Assembly: GCF_005434945.1 (NCBI RefSeq)
Contig: NZ_SKCH01000002.1
Location: forward strand, 370,047-434,046
Direction of reading: 5' to 3'
DNA from: Prescottella subtropica
Lineage (GTDB): Bacteria; Actinomycetota; Actinomycetes; Mycobacteriales; Mycobacteriaceae
DNA: 64,000 nucleotides
Positions 1-7,936 of this stretch are shown here, piece by piece. Within the stretch, counting starts at the first letter, position 1, and each line of letters begins with the position of its first letter. The position numbers were made by a program, and so were the translations under genes. The notes under the pieces are model-generated. The model was not told the origin of the DNA. It ran no database searches and worked only from the letters and a program-made list of their open reading frames with translations.

Positions 1-138
1 CTGCAGGTCCTGCTCGACGCCGGTGTCCGTGCCGTCGTCCAGCCCGGTGGTTCGGTCCGCGACAACGAGGTCGTCGAGGCGGCTCGCGCCGCCGGTGTCA
101 CCCTCTACCTGACGGGTGCCCGCCACTTCGCGCACTGA
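1..138 (+). CDS. purH: PurH C-terminal end (partial)
   Basis: The last 45 codons of a gene that enters from the left edge. The peptide ([20 protein letters not shown], followed by a DNEVVEAA motif and an ending TGARHFAH) is the conserved C-terminus of the AICAR transformylase domain of the bifunctional PurH enzyme, which carries out the last two steps of IMP synthesis in the cytoplasm. The frame is open from base 1 and stops at 136-138. Only the C-terminus is visible, so nothing can be said of the cyclohydrolase half. Confidence 0.9.
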   Translation: MQVLLDAGVRAVVQPGGSVRDNEVVEAARAAGVTLYLTGARHFAH

Positions 139-150
139 GCGCATCCCGCC

Positions 151-200
151 ACGACGCTCCCTCGTCTCTCAGGCCGCGAGGCCGGACGGGGGAGCGTCGT
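151..200. terminator. Long stem-loop after purH
   Basis: Perfect 11-bp inverted arms, ACGACGCTCCC at 151-161 and GGGAGCGTCGT at 190-200, enclose a loop that itself holds a smaller GGCC-GCGA-GGCC hairpin. It lies just past the purH stop and overlaps the 3' end of the converging gene at 169-384. There is no T-run, so intrinsic termination is inferred from position and symmetry only. Confidence 0.35.
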
Positions 201-384
201 CGTCGCTGGTGCCGGCGATGACGAGACGCGCCGCCCCGCGGGCGAGCAGCTCGGACACCAGTGCGGCCGCACCGGTGTCGTGTCCGGCGTCGACGTGCCG
301 CAGATCGATCGTGACGACCTGACCGGTGAGATCCCCGGGCAGGGGCGTGGTGGTGGTGCCGTCGGCACCGAGTCGAAGCTTCAT
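169..384 (-). CDS. Hypothetical protein, 71 aa
   Basis: I do not recognise this protein. The chosen ATG (382-384) is preceded on the minus strand by AGGAG at good spacing, while a longer reading upstream has no such site and would run through a terminator hairpin. The 71-residue product is acidic and has a beta-alpha look (GQVVTIDLRHVDAG, then ALVSELLARGAARLVIAGT), somewhat like half of a small Rossmann or STAS-type fold, but this is weak. It has no membrane segment and no signal peptide. It converges on purH. Confidence 0.6.
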   Translation of the reverse strand: MKLRLGADGTTTTPLPGDLTGQVVTIDLRHVDAGHDTGAAALVSELLARGAARLVIAGTSDDDAPPSGLAA

Positions 385-409
385 GTGGTTCTCCTGACTG
401 GAAGTGGAT

Positions 410-447
410 AAAAGAAAGGCACCCGAGGCGATGTGCCTTCGGGTGCC
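410..447 (-). terminator. Intrinsic terminator of the small gene at 465-587
   Basis: On the minus strand a perfect 9-bp stem (GGCACCCGA paired with TCGGGTGCC, arms 439-447 and 418-426) is followed at once by TTTCTTTT. It begins about 17 bases after the stop of the 40-codon gene at 465-587 and ends about 25 bases before the start of the 169-384 gene, so it closes the former. An attenuator acting on the latter is possible. Confidence 0.75.
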
Positions 448-464
448 CGAGAAAGAAGTTCCGG

Positions 465-587
465 TTACGGGGAACTCGTTTCTCGGGGCCACTCGATGAA
501 GGCTGCGTGGCGGTGCCACGCGGGTACGGCGAAATACATGTGCTTGTGAGCAAGTTTCACGGCAAGTACCGAGGACTTCGACTGCAT
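465..587 (-). CDS. Putative small protein, 40 aa
   Basis: A 40-codon reading frame from ATG (585-587) to TAA (465-467) on the minus strand. An AGAAAGG motif lies about 10 bases upstream of the start and a TATGGT hexamer (TANNNT type) further upstream, and a strong terminator follows the stop, so the unit looks like a free-standing small gene. The product begins MQSKSSVLAVKLAHKH and continues with an aromatic/histidine stretch (MYFAVPAWHRHAAFIEWP). It has no cysteine and no clear membrane helix. Function unknown; conservation has not been tested. Confidence 0.45.
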   Translation of the reverse strand: MQSKSSVLAVKLAHKHMYFAVPAWHRHAAFIEWPRETSSP

Positions 588-705
588 CGCGACCGTACCT
601 TTCTCGTGTGAGCCCGTTGGTTAACGGAGAACCATACAGCAGTGTCCGCGCGGCGACATCTCGGTTTCTCGTTCCGGCGTGTCGCCGCGCGGGATCACCA
701 CGCGG

Positions 706-1671
706 TCAGAGGGTGTCGAGCCAGCCCTCGAAACCGGCCGTGAACTCGGCAGACCACGGCAACGGTGCGATGTAGTCGGCGCCCGTCGAAGCGGTGTCAC
801 CGATCTCCTTGAGCACGTGGTTCGCGGTGGACATCCGGATCGAGGTCAGCGCCGTGTGGGCGAGTGCGGCGTCGAGCGCGTCGACGTCGGTGCAGTCGAG
901 CTGGATGTCCTTGGCGGAGCAACTCGTCACGACCGGCGTCCCGGCCGGCAGGCGTCCCGCCAGCTCCCGCGGATCCAGCGCATCCTCCTCGGCGAGGGCC
1001 CGAGCGTTGGCCGGCACCAGACCGGCGGCCCGCAGCGGCTCCGGCAGATCGTCGGTGAGCGTCGCATCGGTGCGCAGCGATTCGACGGCCCCGGCCAGCG
1101 CCAGCCGCAGCGCGTCGGCCAGTTCGAGCGGCAACTGCCCGGCACCGACGACCGCGGTGAGCTGACGGTCGATCTGCGTCGTGAGCAGGTCGAGCAGCCG
1201 CACGGCGAGCGGCTCGAGCAGCCCGACCCCGGCAACGTTCGCGCCGGTACCGGCCAGGGCGAGCGCGATCAGCGCACCCTCACTGTGCCCGACGACGTAC
1301 ACCCGCTCCGGGTCGACCGCCGCCCGATCCGCCAGGAACTCCCACGCGGCGCGGGCACCCTCGGTGAACACCGAGAAACCGAGCTCCCCGATGTCCTCCG
1401 GGTCGTACGGGCCCAGACCCGTGGTGCCGCTGCCCAGCTTGTCGTAGCGCAGGCTCGCGAACCCACGCTTCTCGAGCAGATCCGCGAGGAATTCGAGGGT
1501 GCCGATGTTGCCGGGCAGCAGGGCGCTGTCGCCGTTGCGGTCGGTCGGCCCGCTGCCCGCGAGCAGCAGCACCGCCGGGGCCGGCGCGTCGGGACCGGAG
1601 CCGGCGGGAAGTCGGAGGCTGCCGTGCAGGGTGATGTCACCCGTGGTGAACGTGATCTCGGTGTCGGCCAT
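706..1671 (-). CDS. Alpha/beta-fold hydrolase
   Basis: A 321-residue protein with the layout of the S33-like/dienelactone hydrolase group: N-terminal strand and oxyanion region (LLLAGSGPTDRNG, roughly residues 34-46), the nucleophile elbow GHSEG near residue 128, and a C-terminal histidine in STANHVLKE near residue 280. This is a cytoplasmic serine hydrolase of unknown substrate; related proteins are often annotated as acyl peptidases or esterases. There is no signal peptide. It is followed by about 120 bases without a gene and then the small gene at 465-587. The AEC transporter upstream is on the same strand 92 bases away, so co-transcription is possible. Confidence 0.8.
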   Translation of the reverse strand: MADTEITFTTGDITLHGSLRLPAGSGPDAPAPAVLLLAGSGPTDRNGDSALLPGNIGTLEFLADLLEKRGFASLRYDKLGSGTTGLGPYDPEDIGELGFSVFTEGARAAWEFLADRAAVDPERVYVVGHSEGALIALALAGTGANVAGVGLLEPLAVRLLDLLTTQIDRQLTAVVGAGQLPLELADALRLALAGAVESLRTDATLTDDLPEPLRAAGLVPANARALAEEDALDPRELAGRLPAGTPVVTSCSAKDIQLDCTDVDALDAALAHTALTSIRMSTANHVLKEIGDTASTGADYIAPLPWSAEFTAGFEGWLDTL

Positions 1672-1763
1672 ACGGAGTGTCTATCAGGTCGCCGCGGGTG
1701 GTTACTGCACGATCGCCCGAGAGTCGTGCGCAGCAACCGCCCGCAGTGGCCCTCGTAGACGGG

Positions 1764-2702
1764 TCACGCCAGTACCGCCGCCACGAGGGCGATCACGGGA
1801 ATCGAGCCGAGGGTCGTGACGAGCGCAGCATCGCGGGCGAGGACCGTGCCGCGCTGGTAGCGACTGGCGTACACGAACACGTTCTGTGCGGTCGGCAGGC
1901 ACGAGATGACGACGATCGCGAACAGGTCGTGCCCGTCGAGGCCGAGGACGAACCGGGCCATCAGGTAGCCGAGCAGCGGTTGCACCACGATCTTGAGCAC
2001 CGAGGCGAGGGCGACGTCACGGCGTGGACTGGCACCCTTCTCGAGCACCCGCACCCCGTACAGGGACAGCCCGAACGCGAGCAGCGCCCCGGGCACGGAC
2101 GCGTTGCCGATGAGTGTGAACGGCTGCATGAGGGCTTCGGGTGGCTGCCACCCGGACACCGCGACCGCCAGACCGGCGGCACCGGCCAGCACGATCGGAT
2201 TCTTGAACGGGGTGGTGATCGTCTCGAGCAGCGACGCGTCCCGGCGCATCGTGCTGATGTCGAGGACAGTCAGTGCGATCGGCGAGAAGATCATGATCTG
2301 GAACAGCAGCAGCGGCGCCACGAACGACGCATCGCCGAGCACGAACACCGCGATCGGGATACCGAGGTTCGCCGAGTTCACGTACGACGACGCGAGCGCG
2401 CCGATCGTCAACTCCGGCAACGGCCGGCGCAGCCACAGTGTCGCGACGGCCAGATAGATGCCGGCGACGGCGAACGCGGTGGCCGCGGCGACCGCGAGGG
2501 TGGGGGAGAAGACCACGGACAGGTCGGAGCCGGCGAGGGTGTCGAACAGCAGCGCCGGGGTGGCGACGAAGAACACCAGGCGGCTGAGCACGAACTGGCC
2601 GTGCTCGCCGAGAGTGCCGCTGCGGCCGAGGAAGAACCCGATCGCGATGACGACGAAGATGACAGTGAAACCCGCGACCACACCCGACACGCCGCGGGAC
2701 AC
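1764..2702 (-). CDS. AEC-family transporter
   Basis: A 312-residue membrane protein with eight to ten hydrophobic segments. The start (VVAGFTVIFVVIAIGFFLGR), the FFVATPALLFDTLA region and the glycine/alanine-rich C-terminal half (NASVPGALLAFGLSL, then SCLPTAQNVFVYASRY) fit the auxin efflux carrier (membrane transport protein) family. Members export organic anions such as malate or malonate; the substrate cannot be read from the sequence. It lies in the inner membrane. Gene order with the hydrolase downstream suggests one transcript, but the 92-base gap leaves this open. Confidence 0.85.
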   Translation of the reverse strand: MSRGVSGVVAGFTVIFVVIAIGFFLGRSGTLGEHGQFVLSRLVFFVATPALLFDTLAGSDLSVVFSPTLAVAAATAFAVAGIYLAVATLWLRRPLPELTIGALASSYVNSANLGIPIAVFVLGDASFVAPLLLFQIMIFSPIALTVLDISTMRRDASLLETITTPFKNPIVLAGAAGLAVAVSGWQPPEALMQPFTLIGNASVPGALLAFGLSLYGVRVLEKGASPRRDVALASVLKIVVQPLLGYLMARFVLGLDGHDLFAIVVISCLPTAQNVFVYASRYQRGTVLARDAALVTTLGSIPVIALVAAVLA

Positions 2703-2768
2703 CTCCGAAAACCGAACCGAAACTCGGCGGAAAGTCTAGACCTGTCCGCCGGTCGGCCCGGCCGGCAC

Positions 2769-3026
2769 CTACTTGCCGGTGATGTACGGGAGTAACGCCA
2801 TCTCGCGGGCGTTCTTCACCGCGGTGGCGACCTGCCGCTGCTGCTGCGGGGTCAGCCCCGTCACCCGTCGGCTGCGGATCTTGCCGCGGTCGGAGATGAA
2901 CGTGCGCAGCAGGTTGACGTCCTTGTAGTCGACGGTCTCGATGCCCGCGGTGATCAGCGGATTCTTCTTCGGCTTGCGGCCCTGTTCGCTGCGTGCCTTC
3001 CGCGACGGTGCCCTCTTGACTGCCAT
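2769..3026 (-). CDS. rpsR: 30S ribosomal protein S18, cysteine-free form
   Basis: An 85-residue S18 with the conserved core [18 protein letters not shown] and the C-terminal basic helix ([23 protein letters not shown]). It contains no cysteine at all, so it is the zinc-independent (C-) paralogue rather than the zinc-binding form. The start ATG is 7 bases after a TAGGCT hexamer (3034-3039) with no Shine-Dalgarno sequence, so the message is probably leaderless. It diverges from mprA. Unlike many C- paralogues it stands alone here, without rpmB2, rpmG2 or rpsN2, and I see no AT-rich Zur-type palindrome in front of it. Confidence 0.95.
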   Translation of the reverse strand: MAVKRAPSRKARSEQGRKPKKNPLITAGIETVDYKDVNLLRTFISDRGKIRSRRVTGLTPQQQRQVATAVKNAREMALLPYITGK

Positions 3027-3082
3027 GACGCTCAGCCTACCGGACCAGGCACGACACGCCCGGGTGCTTTCGAACGGGAGCC

Positions 3083-3101
3083 TCTCAGCGGGATCTCAGT
3101 C
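3083..3101 (+). promoter_or_regulatory. MprA-type operator before mprA
   Basis: Two 8-base direct half-sites, TCTCAGCG and TCTCAGTC, are separated by 3 bases. This matches the two-by-8-bp, 3-bp-spaced architecture described for the M. tuberculosis MprA box. It ends 20 bases before the mprA start, where it would allow autoregulation. The same half-sites recur before pepD. Confidence 0.7.
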
Positions 3102-3121
3102 CGTCGGGACAAAATGTCCGC

Positions 3122-3808
3122 ATGCGCATTCTGGTGGTCGACGACGATCGGGCGGTCCGCGAATCGTTGCGGCGGTCGCTGAGCTTCAACGGGTACACGG
3201 TGGAACTCGCCGTCGACGGTGTCGACGCGATCGAGAAGATCGCCGCGTCCCGTCCCGACGCGGTCGTGCTGGACGTGATGATGCCCCGACTGGACGGGCT
3301 CGAGGTGTGCCGTCGGCTGCGCAGCACCGGCGACGAGCTGCCGATCCTGGTGCTCACGGCCCGCGATTCGGTGTCCGAACGGGTCGCCGGACTCGATGCC
3401 GGCGCCGACGACTACCTGCCGAAACCGTTCGCGCTCGAGGAACTGCTCGCCCGGTTGCGGGCGCTGCTGCGCCGGGCCGGTCCGGCGTCGGCGGAGGACT
3501 CCGAGGCGTTGAAGTTCGAGGATCTGACACTGGACCCGGTGACCCGCGAGGTGACCCGCGGCGGCCGGTCGATCAGTCTCACCCGCACCGAGTTCGCACT
3601 GCTCGAGATGCTCATGGCGAACCCTCGCCGGGTGCTCTCACGCAGCCGGATCCTCGAGGAGGTGTGGGGCTACGACTTCCCGACGTCCGGGAACGCCCTC
3701 GAGGTGTACGTCGGGTACCTGCGCCGCAAGACCGAGGCCGACGGGGAGTCCCGGCTGATCCACACCGTCCGCGGTGTCGGCTACGTGCTGCGGGAGACGC
3801 CCCCGTGA
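3122..3808 (+). CDS. mprA: Response regulator MprA
   Basis: A 228-residue OmpR/PhoB-type response regulator. The receiver domain (residues 1-115) has the acidic pair at the start (VVDDD), the phospho-acceptor Asp51 in [12 protein letters not shown], and Lys101 in YLPKPF. The C-terminal winged helix contains [22 protein letters not shown] and a conserved VRGVGYVLR end. Placement directly before a membrane kinase and an HtrA-type protease gives the MprA assignment (Rv0981), a regulator of the envelope-stress response that controls sigB, sigE and pepD in mycobacteria. The stop overlaps the mprB start codon. Confidence 0.93.
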   Translation: MRILVVDDDRAVRESLRRSLSFNGYTVELAVDGVDAIEKIAASRPDAVVLDVMMPRLDGLEVCRRLRSTGDELPILVLTARDSVSERVAGLDAGADDYLPKPFALEELLARLRALLRRAGPASAEDSEALKFEDLTLDPVTREVTRGGRSISLTRTEFALLEMLMANPRRVLSRSRILEEVWGYDFPTSGNALEVYVGYLRRKTEADGESRLIHTVRGVGYVLRETPP

Positions 3809-5262
3809 CGGCTGCACCCGGCCGCACCGAGATGCGTCCGCCGATGCCGTTGACCCGGTCGGTGTCGCTGCGGTGGCGGGTGACGCTGCTCGCCGCGTCG
3901 GTGGTGGCGATCGCGGTCGCCGTCATGGCCGTGGCCGCGTACGCGGTCGTGTCGCGGGCGCTGTACGCGGACGTCGACAAACAGTTGCAGTCGCGGGCCG
4001 CGGCGATCGTGAACAACGACCTGATCACGTTCGACCCCCGCTACATCGCGGGTGCGACGCTGTACACCAGCGATATCAGTGTGGCGCTGATCTTCCCGGA
4101 CCTGAACAAGTACATCCCGCCCGGCTCGGCCGTCCCGATCGGGCCGCCGGAACTCGCGGTCGCCCGCGGGCAGCGGGACTTCTCGCTGCGGACCGTCGAG
4201 GACAACCGGGTCCTCGCCGAACGCACCCGAGACGGCAGCACCCTCGTCCTCGCGCAGAGACTGCAGCCGACGAAGGACGTGCTCGACAGGCTCGCCTGGG
4301 TGCTGTTCGTCGTCGGCGGATGCGGTGTCGTGTTGGCGGCGGCCGCCGGCACCACCGTCGGGCGGACCGGGCTGCGGCCGATCGCCCGGCTCACCGCGGC
4401 CGCCGAACGCGTCGCCCGCACCGACGACCTGACCCCGATACCGGTCACCGGACACGACGAACTCGCCCGGCTCACCGTCAGTTTCAACACCATGCTGCGG
4501 GCGCTGGCCGAATCCCGGGCCCGGCAGAGTCGGCTGGTCGCGGACGCCGGACACGAACTGAAGACCCCGCTGACATCGCTGCGCACCAACATGGAACTGC
4601 TCATCGCGTCGAGCCGTCCCGGCGCACCGAGCATCCCGGACGAGGACATGGCCGATCTGCGGGCCGACGTCGTCGCGCAGATCGAGGAGTTGTCCACGCT
4701 CGTCGGCGATCTCGTGGACCTGGCCCGTGAGGACGCGCCCGAGACGGTGTTCGAACTCGTCGACGTGTGCGATGTCGTCGAACGGTCCCTCGAGAAGGCG
4801 CGTCGCCGCCGCAACGAGATCGACTTCGACGCCGCCACCACCCCCTGGTACATCTACGGCGACCAGGCAGGCCTGTCGCGGGCGGTCCTCAACGTCCTCG
4901 ACAACGCGGCGAAGTGGAGCCCGTCCGGGCAGCACGTCGACGTGCGGATGCGGCAGGTCGGTGACCGACTGCTGGAGATCACCGTCGACGACGCCGGCCC
5001 CGGCATCCCCGTCGAGGAACGCGAGTTGGTGTTCGAGCGCTTCTACCGGGCCACGGCGTCGCGGTCGATGCCCGGATCGGGGCTGGGTCTGGCGATCGTC
5101 CGGCAGATGGTGACCAAGCACGGCGGCACGATCGCGGTCGAGACGTCGCCGCGCGGTGGGGCGCTCATCCGGATCGTGCTGCCCGGCGAATCCCGGACCG
5201 GCGAATCCCAGTACACAGAATCCCAGTCCGGCAGGGACCTCGACAAGGACACGGGAAACTGA
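3805..5262 (+). CDS. mprB: Sensor histidine kinase MprB
   Basis: The start is taken as the GTG at 3805, which overlaps the mprA stop (GTGA) and gives 485 residues, close to the roughly 500 of mycobacterial MprB. The order is: a first membrane helix (about residues 23-47), an extracytoplasmic sensor domain of about 120 residues, a second helix (about residues 165-188), a HAMP linker, the HisKA dimerisation domain with His250 in [16 protein letters not shown], then the ATPase with [19 protein letters not shown] and GSGLGLAIV. In mycobacteria MprB is held inactive by DnaK and released by misfolded secreted protein. A longer open frame upstream of 3805 is antisense or shadow to mprA and was not used. 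Confidence 0.92.
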   Translation: MTAAPGRTEMRPPMPLTRSVSLRWRVTLLAASVVAIAVAVMAVAAYAVVSRALYADVDKQLQSRAAAIVNNDLITFDPRYIAGATLYTSDISVALIFPDLNKYIPPGSAVPIGPPELAVARGQRDFSLRTVEDNRVLAERTRDGSTLVLAQRLQPTKDVLDRLAWVLFVVGGCGVVLAAAAGTTVGRTGLRPIARLTAAAERVARTDDLTPIPVTGHDELARLTVSFNTMLRALAESRARQSRLVADAGHELKTPLTSLRTNMELLIASSRPGAPSIPDEDMADLRADVVAQIEELSTLVGDLVDLAREDAPETVFELVDVCDVVERSLEKARRRRNEIDFDAATTPWYIYGDQAGLSRAVLNVLDNAAKWSPSGQHVDVRMRQVGDRLLEITVDDAGPGIPVEERELVFERFYRATASRSMPGSGLGLAIVRQMVTKHGGTIAVETSPRGGALIRIVLPGESRTGESQYTESQSGRDLDKDTGN

Positions 5263-5270
5263 CAGCACGG

Positions 5271-5289
5271 TCTCAGCGGCTTCTCAGTC
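5271..5289 (+). promoter_or_regulatory. MprA-type operator before pepD
   Basis: TCTCAGCG, three bases (GCT), TCTCAGTC: the two 8-base half-sites are identical to those before mprA, and only the 3-base spacer differs. It sits 55-75 bases upstream of pepD. This suggests that pepD-moaB has its own MprA-controlled promoter in addition to read-through from mprAB. Confidence 0.7.
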
Positions 5290-5344
5290 GTACCCGGCAG
5301 GCTGAAGTCCAGACCGGACCAGTGCCGCCGAACCCCAGGCGGTC

Positions 5345-6709
5345 ATGACAGAAGGCGGCGTGATGACCGACGACCGTACCCCCCACGGCGGCCCCGACCA
5401 GGGTGCCCCGCAGGATCCGTGGCGCTACCAGCAGAACCCGGGCGTCCCGCAGAACCAGGGCTACCCCCAGCATCCGGGTCACCCGCAGCAGCCCGGCTAC
5501 CCGCAGCCGGGTTTCCCGGCCGGCCACCAGCCGACCGAGCAGTTCCCGAGTCTCGGGGGGACGGGCAGCCTGCCGACCACCGGTGCGCCCGTTCCGGCCG
5601 CCGGACCGCAGCATCCGCGTCGGGTCGGACGCACCGCGATCGTCACCGGCGCCATCGCGCTGGCCCTGGTCAGTGGTGGTATCGGCGGTGTCGTCGGCTC
5701 GCTCGCCACGTCGAACGGCGGCGGCACCACGTCCGTGACGAACGCGCTCGACGCCCCGAAGCCGTCGACGAGCAACGTGTCGGCCGCGCCGGCCGGCTCG
5801 ATCGAGGCGGTGGCCCAGAAGGTCGTGCCGAGCGTCGTACAGATCCAGGTGTCCGGTGCCCGCGGCCAGGGCGAGGGATCCGGCGTGATCCTGTCGTCCG
5901 ACGGCCTCATCATGACCAACAACCACGTGGTGTCCGGCGGTGGACCCGACGGCAAACTGATGGTGGCGTTCGCCGACGGCAGCACCGCACCGGCGACGCT
6001 CGTCGGCGCCGACCCGACGTCGGACATCGCGGTCATCAAGGTCGACGGCAAGTCCGGCCTGACCCCGATCGAACTCGGGAACTCGGACGACGTCCAGGTC
6101 GGGCAGCAGGTCGTCGCGATCGGTTCCCCGCTCGGCCTGGCCGGCACCGTCACGTCCGGGATCATCTCGGCTCTCGACCGGCCGGTGTCGACGAGCGGTG
6201 AGGAGGGCAACCAGAACACCGTCATCGACGCGCTCCAGACCGATGCCGCGATCAACCCCGGCAACTCCGGTGGCGCGCTCGTCGACATGGACGGCAAACT
6301 CATCGGCATCAACACCGCGATCGCGACGGCGGGCGGCCAGGGCGGCTCGATCGGACTCGGATTCGCGATCCCGGTCGATCAGGCCCGGCGCATCGCGGAC
6401 GAACTCGCCAAGACAGGCAAGGCCACGCAGGCGATCGTCGGTGTCCAGGTGTCCGCGCGGGACACCACGACCGGCGGTGCGGCCGTCGTCGACGTCACCC
6501 CGGGCGGCCCGGCGGACAAGGCCGGTATCCCCAAGGGTGTCGTGATCACGAAGGTCGACGACCGCATCATCACCACCGGGGACTCGCTGATCGCCGCGAT
6601 CCGCTCCCACGCGCCGGGCGACAAGGTGCAGGTGACCTACAAGGATCCGTCGGGTGCCACCAAGACGGTGGAGGCGCAGCTCGCCGGCCAGACGCAGGGC
6701 GGCCGCTGA
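5345..6709 (+). CDS. pepD: HtrA-like serine protease PepD
   Basis: A 454-residue membrane-anchored protease. A Pro/Gln/Tyr-rich cytoplasmic tail with NPGVPQNQGYPQHPGHPQQP-type repeats (about residues 20-90) precedes one membrane helix (about residues 98-120), a trypsin-like domain and a C-terminal PDZ domain. The triad is visible as His194 (MTNNHVV), Asp227 (TSDIAVIKV) and Ser308 (NPGNSGGAL). The active site faces outside the membrane, where the enzyme degrades or refolds damaged secreted proteins as part of the MprAB response. A second ATG at 5363 has a better AGAAGG site and may be the true start. It overlaps the next frame by one base at TGATG. Confidence 0.92.
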   Translation: MTEGGVMTDDRTPHGGPDQGAPQDPWRYQQNPGVPQNQGYPQHPGHPQQPGYPQPGFPAGHQPTEQFPSLGGTGSLPTTGAPVPAAGPQHPRRVGRTAIVTGAIALALVSGGIGGVVGSLATSNGGGTTSVTNALDAPKPSTSNVSAAPAGSIEAVAQKVVPSVVQIQVSGARGQGEGSGVILSSDGLIMTNNHVVSGGGPDGKLMVAFADGSTAPATLVGADPTSDIAVIKVDGKSGLTPIELGNSDDVQVGQQVVAIGSPLGLAGTVTSGIISALDRPVSTSGEEGNQNTVIDALQTDAAINPGNSGGALVDMDGKLIGINTAIATAGGQGGSIGLGFAIPVDQARRIADELAKTGKATQAIVGVQVSARDTTTGGAAVVDVTPGGPADKAGIPKGVVITKVDDRIITTGDSLIAAIRSHAPGDKVQVTYKDPSGATKTVEAQLAGQTQGGR

Positions 6710-6753
6710 TGCACAGCGCCCGATACCCGAGGCCGACCACTACGGTAGGGGTC

Positions 6754-7248
6754 ATGGAACTCGAAGCACCGTTGGCCGGACGTGCCCTCGTCGTCGTCGT
6801 CGACGACCGGACCGCGCACGGCGATGTCGACTCGATCGGGCCGCTCGTGACCGAACTGCTCACGGAGGCCGGGTTCCTGGTGGACGCGACGGTCGCGGTG
6901 GCCGCGGACGAGGTGGAGATCCGCAACGTCCTCAATACCGCGGTGATCGGTGGCGTCGACCTGGTGATCTCCGTCGGCGGCACCGGCGTCTCGGCGCGCG
7001 ATGTCACCCCCGACGTCACCGCGGAGGTACTGGACCGGGAAATTCCGGGTATCAGTGAGGCGCTGCGCTCGTCGGGACTGGCCGCCGGCGCGGTGGACGC
7101 GGTCGTCTCCCGCGGGCTCGTCGGCATCTCCGGCAGCACGCTGGTCGCGAATCTGGCGTCGTCGCGGGCCGCGGTGCGGGACGGCATGGCCACGCTCACC
7201 CCGCTCGCGAGTCACGTCATCGGGCAGCTGTCGAGCATCGACGACTGA
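6754..7248 (+). CDS. moaB: MoaB/MogA-like molybdopterin protein
   Basis: A 164-residue member of the MoCF_biosynth family, with the ligand-binding TGGTG-type loop appearing as SVGGTGVSARDVTPD and the end motif GSTLVANLASSR. It corresponds to MoaB2 (Rv0984) after pepD in M. tuberculosis. The start is placed at 6754 because this ATG is exactly 7 bases after TACGGT and begins the conserved fold; an ATG at 6709 overlapping the pepD stop would add 15 residues of non-conserved sequence. The likely role is adenylylation of molybdopterin or a related step in cofactor synthesis. It may be read both from pepD and from its own leaderless promoter. Confidence 0.85.
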   Translation: MELEAPLAGRALVVVVDDRTAHGDVDSIGPLVTELLTEAGFLVDATVAVAADEVEIRNVLNTAVIGGVDLVISVGGTGVSARDVTPDVTAEVLDREIPGISEALRSSGLAAGAVDAVVSRGLVGISGSTLVANLASSRAAVRDGMATLTPLASHVIGQLSSIDD

Positions 7249-7272
7249 CACGACGGAAAGGCGCGGAATACC

Positions 7273-7446
7273 ATGACAGACGAGAAGAACCGGATCGACC
7301 GGGCCCGGCTGGACGCCATCTTCGGCACTGTCCTGCCCGACCAGACCTCCGACGAACGCTCCCGTGACGGCGCGTCGGAGGCCCGGGGCGGGCAGGACGA
7401 GTGGCTGCGGCGGCAGGTGCCGCCGCACCACGGGCTGGTCCGCTAG
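7273..7446 (+). CDS. Small conserved-looking protein, 57 aa
   Basis: A 57-codon gene from ATG at 7273 to TAG at 7444-7446, starting 24 bases after moaB with a GGAAAGG site upstream. The product is charged (MTDEKNRIDRARLDAIFG) and ends in a WLRRQVPPHHG stretch; ends of this WLR-n-PPHH kind are common in small actinobacterial proteins, though no function is known to me. It has no membrane segment. Its last codons overlap the mscL stop by 4 bases, tail to tail. It is probably the last gene of the mprAB-pepD-moaB unit. Confidence 0.7.
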   Translation: MTDEKNRIDRARLDAIFGTVLPDQTSDERSRDGASEARGGQDEWLRRQVPPHHGLVR

Positions 7447-7898
7447 TCGAGCGAGCGGGTGTGCTTGCCGTCCGTCGAGGGCGCTGCCGACGCATCCGAC
7501 ACGCTGCCACGACCGTCGGCGAGCAGATCGCGGATCTGGGTCAGCAGTTCCACCTCGGTGTCGAGCGCTTCTTCGGCTTTCTCCTCGGGGGTGGTGAACC
7601 GCGACTTCAGATGGTTCGCGGGCACGATGAGCACGAAGTAGACGACGGCCGCGATGATGACGAAGTTGATGATCGCGGTCACCACAGCGCCGAGGTTGAC
7701 GAACGTCTCCGGGTTGCCGGAGATGATCTCCTTGCCCCACCCGTACTCGTTCGATCCGCCGATCGCCGCGACGAGCGGGTTGACGATGTTGCTCGTGAAC
7801 GCCGTGACGATCGCCGTGAACGCGGCGCCGACGACGACCGCGACCGCGAGGTCGAGCACGCTTCCGCGGAGCAGGAAATCCTTGAAACCCTTGAGCAT
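7443..7898 (-). CDS. mscL: Large-conductance mechanosensitive channel MscL
   Basis: A 151-residue MscL. The N-terminal amphipathic helix (MLKGFKDFLLRGSVLDLA) runs into TM1 (about residues 15-43, with the DLAVAVVVGAAF gate region), then a periplasmic loop, TM2 (about residues 69-90) and a cytoplasmic helix rich in acidic residues. It forms a homopentamer that opens on membrane tension to release solutes during hypo-osmotic shock. It is the Rv0985c equivalent and lies in the same place relative to moaB. The C-terminus is a little longer than usual and looks disordered. Confidence 0.95.
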   Translation of the reverse strand: MLKGFKDFLLRGSVLDLAVAVVVGAAFTAIVTAFTSNIVNPLVAAIGGSNEYGWGKEIISGNPETFVNLGAVVTAIINFVIIAAVVYFVLIVPANHLKSRFTTPEEKAEEALDTEVELLTQIRDLLADGRGSVSDASAAPSTDGKHTRSLD

Positions 7899-7936
7899 GT
7901 GACATCCCCTCGTGTGTCGAACTTCTCGGGAAAACC

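Noticed and set aside
465..587. Reading the 40-codon frame as a Trp/His attenuation leader peptide
   Set aside because: It has two Trp and several His but no run of one amino acid, no alternative antiterminator stem that I can see, and no biosynthetic gene downstream.
679..2795. Long plus-strand open frames opposite the hydrolase and AEC genes
   Set aside because: Arg/Gly/Gln-rich translations without domains; antisense shadows caused by high GC.
3781..5268. A 495-codon minus-strand open frame across mprB
   Set aside because: Composition (Arg, Gly, Asp, His) and full overlap with a well-supported kinase mark it as a shadow.
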